From the NCBI GenBank assembly GCA_051920445.1, contig JBPPLN010000002.1, forward strand, positions 62,001-126,000: a stretch of 64,000 bases of DNA, read 5' to 3'. This stretch comes from CAG-177 sp003514385 (GTDB lineage: Bacteria > Bacillota > Clostridia > Oscillospirales > Acutalibacteraceae). Under the pieces are notes generated by a model. That model ran no database searches. It was not told where the DNA came from and saw nothing but the letters and a program-made list of their open reading frames with translations. Below are positions 58,459-64,000 of this stretch, one piece after another (within the stretch, counting starts at the first letter, position 1; every line of letters starts with the position of its first letter). The position numbers and the translations under genes were made by a program.

Positions 58459-58749
58459 ATGAAAACCACGATAAAAAGCATCGCCGTTGCCCTTGCGTTC
58501 TGCGCCGCGGCGTTTCTGACCGTCTCGGCTATAATCGAAAACACCGCGCCTAACGGGAGCGAAAAATACATCATGCGCGACTACAACGGCAGGATAGCGG
58601 TGTTCGTCTACGGCGAGGACGAGCCGCAGGAGGTGTTCGATGTTTTCACATCTTCCCTGCCCCGCGGCGAAGCCGAGCGCGTCTACAAGGGAATAACGGT
58701 CGAGGGCGACGAAGCACTTCAAAAGCTGATAGAAGATTTTACAGGGTAG
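58459..58749 (+). CDS. Small secreted or anchored hypothetical protein
   Basis: This is a 96-residue protein with an N-terminal hydrophobic signal or anchor (about residues 5-25) and a short beta-rich domain (YIMRDYNGRIAVFVYGEDEP) that recalls the C-terminal domain of BofC, a forespore signalling protein. The likeness is weak, so I give no name. GGAAAGG precedes the ATG. It stands alone between two minus-strand genes and ends with a strong terminator. Confidence 0.72.
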   Translation: MKTTIKSIAVALAFCAAAFLTVSAIIENTAPNGSEKYIMRDYNGRIAVFVYGEDEPQEVFDVFTSSLPRGEAERVYKGITVEGDEALQKLIEDFTG

Positions 58750-58760
58750 CAAAAACAAAA

Positions 58761-58815
58761 GCGGCTGTTATCATCACGCAGGCACTGGGCCTCATGATGA
58801 ACAGCCGCATTCTAT
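58761..58815 (+). terminator. Terminator of the small secreted protein gene
   Basis: GCGGCTGTT (58761-58769) pairs with AACAGCCGC (58800-58808), extended by TATCAT / ATGATG, with ATTCTATTTTT after it. Confidence 0.78.
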
Positions 58816-58830
58816 TTTTATTATCGATAT

Positions 58831-59412
58831 TTATTCGCCCTTATCAAACATATCGTTAAGCTGGGCGCACACGGCGGACATTCTGCCGATACGCTCGCGC
58901 AGAATAGTTTCGGCTTTCTTCTGCGCCTCGGCGACTATTGCGTTCGCCTGCTCCTGCGCTTCGTTAACTGTCTTCTGTGCCTGACTGCGCGCGGCGGTAA
59001 CTATTGCATCCGACTGGCCGCGAGCCGACTCATTACTCACTTCGAGCAGACTCTTCTGCGCCTCAAGGTCGGATATCTCCTTTTCGAGAGCTTTCTTTCT
59101 GCTCTCTGCGGCGTTGAGCTCGTCAATCATATATCTGCCCTGCTCGTTTCTGAGCTTTTCGAGGCGCTTTATATGCTTTGCAAATGCCACGCAGTTGTTA
59201 TACAAACTGCGGTTCTGCGTTCTGAGAGCTTCTATCTCTTCACTAGAAGCCGCTTCGCCCGCGGGAGCTTCGGCGCGCTTTTCAAGCTCCGAACCCCATG
59301 CGTAAATTTTATTATATTCCTCCTGCAGCATCGAGATATATGAATCCGTTGCCGCGACATCGTATCCCCTATCAACTACGGGGAGCTTCATCTTTCCTTT
59401 CACTTCTGTCAT
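58831..59412 (-). CDS. DivIVA-like coiled-coil protein
   Basis: This is a 193-residue protein. VVDRGYDVAATDSYISMLQEEY is the DivIVA-type N-terminal lipid-binding motif, followed by nearly continuous coiled coil with an Ala/Gln-rich repeat (VNEAQEQANAIVAEAQKKAE). Such proteins mark curved membranes and organise division or polar growth. The start may be the ATG at 59412, a GTG at 59400 (GGAAGGG nine bases upstream) or the ATG at 59391 (AAAGGA three bases upstream). Confidence 0.8.
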   Translation of the reverse strand: MTEVKGKMKLPVVDRGYDVAATDSYISMLQEEYNKIYAWGSELEKRAEAPAGEAASSEEIEALRTQNRSLYNNCVAFAKHIKRLEKLRNEQGRYMIDELNAAESRKKALEKEISDLEAQKSLLEVSNESARGQSDAIVTAARSQAQKTVNEAQEQANAIVAEAQKKAETILRERIGRMSAVCAQLNDMFDKGE

Positions 59413-59425
59413 CCCTTCCCAAAAA

Positions 59426-60202
59426 TCAGCTGTTTCTCTTTGCTATATCAACAAGGTTCTTGTAGCTTATCGCCATCGACTCGCGCGGGTCAATATCGCA
59501 GGTGTCCTGCTCGATAACGATATATCTTACACCAGAATCCCTGCATGCGCGGTAGCACTCATCGAGATTGAGGTTGCCCGTGCCTACTTCGGCAAAATCG
59601 GGCTTGTTCTCGCTGTTGATTTTATAATCCTTGAAGTGGCAGACCTTCATTCTGCCGCTGAGGCGCTTTATGAAATCCACCGGATCGCCGCCGCCGTACT
59701 GAACCCAATATGTGTCCATTATAAAGCCGAACAGCTCAGGATCGGTGTCGTCGATAAGCATATCTATAACGCGCCTGCCGTTATATTTCTTGAACTCGAA
59801 GGCGTGGTTATGATAGGCAAAGTGCATCCCCATATCGCGAAGCTTTTTTGCGAGCTCGCCCGTGAGCTTTATGAACTCGCGCACGCCCTCTTCGCTGCCG
59901 CTGTACTCCCCCGGCATGCAGCCGACTCCGAGCGTGTCGCAGTGGATCATTTTATGCTCCCTGACAACGGCTTCGGTATCGCTGAGCATGCGGTCGAACG
60001 AAGTGTGCGTGACGCAGACATCCATATTGTACTTATCAACAAGATATGCAACCTTCTCCGGCTCGATAGGTCCGATAGCGGAAATTTGAATCGTGTTGAT
60101 GCCGATAGAATCAAGATAAGCAAAAGTCTTTTCGGCATCCTCATAATTCTGTATGTAATCGCGTAAAGTATAGAGCTGCGCACCGAGTTTGATATCCGAC
60201 AC
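59426..60202 (-). CDS. Sugar phosphate isomerase/epimerase (second copy)
   Basis: This 258-residue xylose-isomerase-like TIM barrel starts SDIKLGAQLYTLRDYI. Likely metal ligands lie in HFAYHNHAFEF, FIMDTYWVQY, VCHFKDYK and YIVIEQDTCD. A GTG start at 60202 follows GGAGG. Many proteins of this type act on inositol or ketose derivatives, and the substrate cannot be read. It precedes the DivIVA-like gene on the same strand by 13 bases, but the two need not be related in function. Confidence 0.82.
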   Translation of the reverse strand: MSDIKLGAQLYTLRDYIQNYEDAEKTFAYLDSIGINTIQISAIGPIEPEKVAYLVDKYNMDVCVTHTSFDRMLSDTEAVVREHKMIHCDTLGVGCMPGEYSGSEEGVREFIKLTGELAKKLRDMGMHFAYHNHAFEFKKYNGRRVIDMLIDDTDPELFGFIMDTYWVQYGGGDPVDFIKRLSGRMKVCHFKDYKINSENKPDFAEVGTGNLNLDECYRACRDSGVRYIVIEQDTCDIDPRESMAISYKNLVDIAKRNS

Positions 60203-60274
60203 GAGAGCACCTCCGTTCCCGCTTTTTCTACAGATTATTATATTATAGCCGTCCCGAAGTTTCAAGTGAATTTA

Positions 60275-60304
60275 CAAAAAAAGCCCGGACTTGCAAACTC
60301 CGGC
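60275..60304 (-). terminator. Hairpin with minus-strand T tract upstream of sigK
   Basis: GCCGGA pairs with TCCGGGC on the minus strand, with seven T following. No minus-strand gene ends here. It may stop antisense transcription from GH130 through sigK. Confidence 0.5.
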
Positions 60305-60341
60305 AAACCTCGAATATAGATATTCTACGGGAGGCTGTGCT

Positions 60342-61031
60342 ATGTTCGGTTGGTTTTTGCAGTTATTTTCAAACGGATTCCTCTTTTTTATCCTGCATCT
60401 GAGCCAGCCGGGCTCATTTGCCCCGCCGCTGAGTGCGGCGCAGGAGCGCGAAGCTCTTGCAAAAATGCACGCAGGCGACAAATCGGCGCGCAGCGAACTC
60501 ATCGAGCACAACCTGCGGCTCGTGGCGCACATAGTCAAAAAATACTACGCCGCATATTCGGATCAGGACGATCTTATTTCGATAGGCACGGTCGGGCTGA
60601 TAAAGGCTATAGACTCATTCAAGCCCGACAAGGGCACGCGCCTTGCGACATACGCCGCGAAGTGCGTTGAAAATGAGATACTGATGCACTTTCGCTCGAT
60701 GAAAAAGAGCGCGCACGACATCTCGCTCGAAGACCCGATCGACAGCGACAGCGAGGGAAACCCGCTCACGCTAATGGATATTATCTGCACGCCGGACTGC
60801 ATCGCAGACGATCTTGATTTAAAAATAAAGAGCGAGAAGCTGCGCGGACTCGTCATAGGCATACCCGACCCGCGCGAAAAGGCGATAATCGTCATGCGCT
60901 ACGGGCTCGACGGCAACGAGCCGCTGACTCAGCGAGAGATAGCGTCGATGATGAACATCTCCCGCTCCTATGTCAGCAGGATAGAAAAGCGCGCGCTCGA
61001 AAGGCTCGGAAAAGGAATGAAACAGCCGTGA
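60342..61031 (+). CDS. sigK: Sporulation sigma factor SigK
   Basis: This 229-residue late mother-cell sigma factor has a hydrophobic pro-sequence of about 20 residues (MFGWFLQLFSNGFLFFILHL) that is normally cut by SpoIVFB. Next come region 2 (IEHNLRLVAHIVKKYY, DDLISIGTVGLIKAIDSFK, TRLATYAAKCVENEILMHFR) and region 4 (TQREIASMMNISRSYVSRIEKRALERL). The gene is intact, without a skin-type insertion. The ATG at 60342 has GGGAGG eight bases upstream. Confidence 0.95.
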   Translation: MFGWFLQLFSNGFLFFILHLSQPGSFAPPLSAAQEREALAKMHAGDKSARSELIEHNLRLVAHIVKKYYAAYSDQDDLISIGTVGLIKAIDSFKPDKGTRLATYAAKCVENEILMHFRSMKKSAHDISLEDPIDSDSEGNPLTLMDIICTPDCIADDLDLKIKSEKLRGLVIGIPDPREKAIIVMRYGLDGNEPLTQREIASMMNISRSYVSRIEKRALERLGKGMKQP

Positions 61032-61053
61032 GAATCATCCCACGGCTGCATTT
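61023..61053 (+). terminator. Terminator of sigK
   Basis: CAGCCGTG (61023-61030) pairs with CACGGCTG (61041-61048), then CATTTTTATTTT. The 5' arm includes the stop codon. Confidence 0.88.
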
Positions 61054-62004
61054 TTATTTTATAATGTCGTTATCCTTGATGTACTTCACAGTTTCATCAA
61101 CGGTTGTGAACGCGAGGGCAACCGAAGTATCGGCGGCTCCGTAATAGATAGCTATTCTGCCGGTCTCGGCATCCGCGAGCGCGGCGCACGGGAACACGAC
61201 ATTCGGCACATCGCCGACGCATTCATAGAGCTCATGGGGAGCTAACAGGAAGCTATCCGCGCGGTGGAGCACTTTCCACGGCTCATCTTTATCGAGGATG
61301 GCGGCGCCCATGCTATAGGTGAAGCCGTTGCAGCTCGTGAGCACGCCGTGATAGAACATGAGCCAGCCCTCGTCGGTTTCAATAGGAGTCGGACCCGCTC
61401 CGACCTTTGTCGCCTCCCAGTTCTCGACCGGGCTCATAACAAAGCGGTGCTTACCCCAATAAGTAAGGTCTTTTGACTGGCTGATGAATATATCGCCGTA
61501 AGGGGTGTGTCCCCTGTCGCACGGGCGAATAAGCAGAAGATACTCGCCGTTCACCTTGCGCGGGAAAAGAACGCCGTTGCGGGCAACGGGATAGCAGGCA
61601 TCCTCAAGCTGAGTCCAGCTCTTGAAATCCTCTGTATAGGCTATACCGATAGTTGTGCCGTGAGGGGTGAGATTGACCCACGAGAGATAGTATTTTCCGT
61701 CGAGCTTGCACAGGCGCGGATCGTAGCCGTCGAAGATATATTTATCCTCAAGCTCCCAGTTTATCGCATCCTTGCTGAAGCCGACAACGAGTTTCTGGGC
61801 ACGTGAGCGGATATCCGCCCTGAAAACTCCGGCAAAGCCCGAGCCGTAAGGCGCAACAGCGGAATTGAAAATGCTGTTCGCCATATGCAGATTGTCGCGG
61901 GTGATAACGGGATTGCCACTGTAACGCCACACGGGGTATTCAAATCCTGCGGGCTTATCCTCCCACGGGATGTTTGGTATGTTTGTTCCGATTATTTTTG
62001 CCAT
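61054..62004 (-). CDS. Glycoside phosphorylase/hydrolase, family GH130
   Basis: This is a 316-residue five-bladed beta-propeller protein. The N-terminal PVWRYSGNPVI, NSIFNSAVAPYGSGFAGVFR and DGYDPRLCKLDGKYYLSW follow the GH130 pattern, with the catalytic Asp expected in the DPR motif. GPTPIETDEGWLMFYHG is also typical. GH130 enzymes phosphorolyse beta-mannosides, including the mannose-GlcNAc core of N-glycans. No signal peptide is present, so it acts in the cytoplasm. GGAGAG precedes the ATG. It reads toward sigK. Confidence 0.88.
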   Translation of the reverse strand: MAKIIGTNIPNIPWEDKPAGFEYPVWRYSGNPVITRDNLHMANSIFNSAVAPYGSGFAGVFRADIRSRAQKLVVGFSKDAINWELEDKYIFDGYDPRLCKLDGKYYLSWVNLTPHGTTIGIAYTEDFKSWTQLEDACYPVARNGVLFPRKVNGEYLLLIRPCDRGHTPYGDIFISQSKDLTYWGKHRFVMSPVENWEATKVGAGPTPIETDEGWLMFYHGVLTSCNGFTYSMGAAILDKDEPWKVLHRADSFLLAPHELYECVGDVPNVVFPCAALADAETGRIAIYYGAADTSVALAFTTVDETVKYIKDNDIIK

Positions 62005-62127
62005 ATCTGACTCTCCTTCCGTCTTTTAGATTTTAGCATAGATAGAGACAAAAAGTAAAGAGGAAGGGCGAAAACGAGAAAGAAAGTAAAAAAGTGGCGG
62101 ATATTTTAAAAAAGTTTGAAAAAAGAC

Positions 62128-62156
62128 TTGCCAAATCGCTTTTCATGTGGTATTAT
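62128..62156 (+). promoter_or_regulatory. Original promoter of tRNA-Pro
   Basis: TTGCCA (62128-62133), a 17-base spacer and TATTAT (62151-62156). It lies 12 bases before the tRNA-Pro 5' fragment, the spacing expected of a tRNA promoter, but 200 bases before the intact tRNA. Confidence 0.7.
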
Positions 62157-62167
62157 TGATGAGCTTT

Positions 62168-62186
62168 CCGGGTGTGGCGCAGCTGG
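62168..62186 (+). pseudogene. Duplicated 5' fragment of tRNA-Pro
   Basis: CCGGGTGTGGCGCAGCTGG is identical to the first 19 bases of the intact tRNA-Pro at 62356. The fragment breaks off in the D loop. Confidence 0.85.
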
Positions 62187-62355
62187 GCGAGGAGAAATGC
62201 CGCCGCCTGTGGCGGATGAAGGCATTGCTTCGAGGTGAAGAAACAAGGAGCGGAACGAGCGCTCCAAGCGAAGTACCGCGACTATGTTTCTGAAGGAAGC
62301 GCCGCGGCGATTAGCAAAAGCCGACAAGCGGGAAGCAAACTGAATTTAGGTACAA
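62187..62355 (+). repeat. Dispersed repeat, copy B, inserted in the tRNA-Pro locus
   Basis: A 169-base insert lies between the two tRNA-Pro 5' copies. Its first 140 bases align in blocks with 10825-10955 on the minus strand. No gene with a ribosome site is present. Confidence 0.65.
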
Positions 62356-62431
62356 CCGGGTGTGGCGCAGCTGGTAGCGCGCTTGACTGGGGGTCAAGAG
62401 GCCGTGAGTTCAAGTCTCGCCACTCGGACCA
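62356..62431 (+). tRNA. tRNA-Pro (GGG)
   Basis: Acceptor CCGGGTG pairs with CACTCGG (one wobble). The anticodon stem CTTGA / TCAAG carries the loop CTGGGGG (GGG), the T loop is TTCAAGT, and CCA is encoded. A terminator follows within five bases. Confidence 0.95.
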
Positions 62432-62435
62432 GTTA

Positions 62436-62476
62436 AAAAGCTTTGAAATCTAACGGTTTCAAGGCTTTTTATTTTT
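62436..62476 (+). terminator. Terminator of tRNA-Pro
   Basis: AAAAGCTTTGAAA pairs with TTTCAAGGCTTTT around TCTAACGG, then TATTTTTT. Confidence 0.82.
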
Positions 62477-62663
62477 TGCGTAGGATTAGAAAGTATATAT
62501 TTTCTAACACTTTTTCTAACACTTTGATATTTCGCTAAAAAGTTTATTAATGCACTTGTTTAGGCAAACCGCCAAACGCAAGAACATTTTCATTATCATA
62601 TATTTAAAAAGTGCAGAGTAAACACAGAGAATTGCGGACTAAATCCACTAAAAAATTACATAG
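62477..62663. other. Gene-free stretch with a 12-bp tandem repeat
   Basis: TTTTCTAACACT occurs twice in tandem near 62499-62522, next to the AGAAA-TATATA-TTTCT palindrome. Sequences like this sit at tRNA-linked integration scars, but no integrase is near. Nothing else is seen. Confidence 0.4.
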
Positions 62664-62705
62664 AAAATCCCGAAACACCGCTATTGATGTTCCGGGATTT
62701 TTGTG
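62664..62705 (-). terminator. Terminator of the GH29 gene
   Basis: On the minus strand AAATCCCGGAACA pairs with TGTTTCGGGATTTT (one wobble), about 20 bases after the stop. Confidence 0.8.
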
Positions 62706-62722
62706 TATTATTTTATCGCTAT

Positions 62723-64000
62723 TTACTTCACTCCGTCGAGTTCAAAGGCATAGAGCCAGCCGCATTTCATTTCGTCGGGGTTTATCTGCGGGAAGACGAG
62801 CTTTGCTTTGCCGTTGTCGTTTTCGACGGCTATGGGCGCGTCATGCGCTAAAAGCTTCGCCTTTATATCCGGATTGTAATCCACCTTGTCGAGCGTGAGG
62901 CTGCCGAACGGATAGGCGTTCGTTATTGCGTAGACCTTGTCGCCCTTTCTGGTGTAATATGTACCCTCCTGCGGCGCTTTGGTATAAATGCGCGTGCCGT
63001 AGATAGCGTCGCCGTTGACGCTGAGCCACTTACCCATATCGAGCAGGCGCTCCTGCATAATAACAGGGATAGTGCCGTCCGCGGCGGGGCCGATATTGAG
63101 CAGGAAGTTGCCGCCCTTTGAGACGAGCGAGCAGAGCGTTTCGATGAGTTCTTTGCTGCTCAGATATTCGTCAACGCCCTCGATGCGGTTGAGTCCGAAC
63201 GATGCGCCGATACCGCGGCACTCCTCGAACGGGCGGTCGAGCTCGACCTCTTCGATGCGTCTGCCGTTGTCGATTATGCCGTATTCGGTGGTGAAATTGC
63301 CGCCCAGGCGTCCTCTTGTCTCCGTGCCCCAGCGGTCATTGGGGACTATCGTATCTTTGACAGGCGATTCGTTATAGAGCCACTGGAGGAAGTCTGTCGA
63401 GTGCCAGACGGAGCTCGGGTGATCCCACTCCCCGTCCGTGAACAGAGTCCATGGCTCGTATTTTGTTATAAGCTCTTTGAGCATCGGGATAAGATGCTTT
63501 ACGGCATACTCCTCGGGATCTTTGAGGTAGAGCGGATGGAACCACTCATAAACCGAATGGTAGACGCCGAACTTAACATCCGTCTTTTCGAGCGCGGTTT
63601 TCAGCTCGCTGCAGAAATCCCTGTGGGGGCCGACATCGACGCTGTTCCAGTTCCATGCGTAGTCGCTCTTGAACATGCAGAAGCCGTCGTGGTGCTTCGA
63701 GACGAGGTTTATATACTTTGCGCCGGACTTTTCAAAGAGCTGCGCCCACTCGTCGGCATCAAAAAGTTCCGCCTTGAAGCCGCTGACAAAGTCCTCATAC
63801 CGCGTTCCGGGGGCATACACCCTGTCGTGGAACTTGCGCGCGTCGCTGTTCTCGTCGCGTATCTGCTGCATATACCACTCAGCATACTGCCCTTTTTCGG
63901 TATACGCAGGCACGGAATAGAGACCCCAGTGGATGAATATGCCGAACTTCGCGTCCGCGAACCAATCCGGCACATGGCGGCTGTTGAGCGATTCCCAGTT
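62723..64000 (-). CDS. Alpha-L-fucosidase, family GH29, 5' end outside the window
   Basis: At least 425 residues are visible. Family motifs are DAKFGIFIHWGLYSVPAY, YINLVSKHHDGFCMFKS, WNSVDVGPHRD, the nucleophile region WTLFTDGEWDHPSS, and NFLLNIGPAADG. The frame continues past a GTG at 63973 to the window edge through NWESLNSRHVPDWF, the normal start region of GH29, so only a few codons are missing. No signal peptide can be judged. The enzyme removes fucose, a common cap of mucin and milk glycans. Confidence 0.9.
   Translation of the reverse strand, partial: NWESLNSRHVPDWFADAKFGIFIHWGLYSVPAYTEKGQYAEWYMQQIRDENSDARKFHDRVYAPGTRYEDFVSGFKAELFDADEWAQLFEKSGAKYINLVSKHHDGFCMFKSDYAWNWNSVDVGPHRDFCSELKTALEKTDVKFGVYHSVYEWFHPLYLKDPEEYAVKHLIPMLKELITKYEPWTLFTDGEWDHPSSVWHSTDFLQWLYNESPVKDTIVPNDRWGTETRGRLGGNFTTEYGIIDNGRRIEEVELDRPFEECRGIGASFGLNRIEGVDEYLSSKELIETLCSLVSKGGNFLLNIGPAADGTIPVIMQERLLDMGKWLSVNGDAIYGTRIYTKAPQEGTYYTRKGDKVYAITNAYPFGSLTLDKVDYNPDIKAKLLAHDAPIAVENDNGKAKLVFPQINPDEMKCGWLYAFELDGVK

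Noticed and set aside
60342..61031. A skin-like element interrupting sigK
   Set aside because: The sigK frame is continuous from pro-sequence to region 4.
1..64000. CRISPR arrays
   Set aside because: No regularly spaced repeats of 24-40 bases were seen, and no cas-like genes were found.

Overview
The window comes from an anaerobic, spore-forming Firmicute, most likely a gut Clostridia of the Oscillospiraceae/Ruminococcaceae type. It carries the spoIIIA operon, sigG, sigK and cwlD. It also holds single-copy Gram-positive housekeeping genes (rpsB-tsf, secG, radA, ruvX, a PBP1-type synthase, a parE/parC pair) and glycan-scavenging genes for host-type sugars: GH36, GH29, GH130, a sulfatase with its maturase, and a GH20/GH67-like enzyme. 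Most genes use strong GGAGG-type ribosome sites and sit between clear Rho-independent terminators. The right edge cuts a GH29 gene and the left edge cuts spoIIIAF.

Layout: 1-3.5 kb, spoIIIAA-AF (minus), where spoIIIAA appears frameshifted by one base. 3.5-10.3 kb: an alpha-galactosidase, a 43-residue small gene with a consensus promoter and palindromes, a long-chain acyl-CoA ligase, GtrA, and a GH3-family adenylating enzyme. 10.3-11.1 kb: gene-free and repeat-rich. 11.1-20 kb: anaerobic sulfatase maturase plus a membrane-anchored sulfatase, sigG with a sigma-F-like promoter, a sugar isomerase-glycosidase operon, and a MATE pump. 20-28.6 kb: rpsB-tsf, an ECF transporter S component divergent from a C-terminally short MocR regulator, an ArsR/HMA/P-type ATPase metal-efflux operon with tandem operators, two small membrane proteins, and a D-2-hydroxyacid dehydrogenase.

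28.7-39.25 kb: tRNA-Lys followed by a 10.4-kb Tn4451-like mobilizable element (tnpX, tnpW, relaxase, mobC, oriT-like region, tnpV). The two ends rejoin to give a perfect Rho-independent terminator, so the element has inserted inside the terminator of tRNA-Lys. Its cargo is a BcgI-like type IIB restriction-modification pair with its own small XRE regulator, and a divergent RES-domain protein. The promoters of tnpX and of the XRE-RM operon carry the same 14-bp dyad at the same place in the spacer. Beside the oriT-like region a perfect consensus promoter drives a predicted structured RNA of about 250 nt ending at a strong terminator; no protein was found in it.

39.3-45.8 kb: a YtrA-like GntR regulator with an ABC ATPase and two paralogous permeases of over 800 residues. 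45.8-61 kb: secG, parC/parE, a DMT exporter, radA, cwlD, split TauE halves, ruvX, a PBP1-type synthase, a DivIVA-like protein, a second sugar isomerase and an uninterrupted sigK. 61-64 kb: GH130, a tRNA-Pro gene preceded by a duplicated 5' fragment and a dispersed repeat, and a partial GH29 fucosidase.

The strongest leads are the exact element boundaries, the shared operator, the oriT-linked RNA, two probable single-base frameshifts (spoIIIAA and the RM specificity gene), the 24-bp spacer repeats in the specificity subunit, and the dispersed repeat inside the tRNA-Pro locus.
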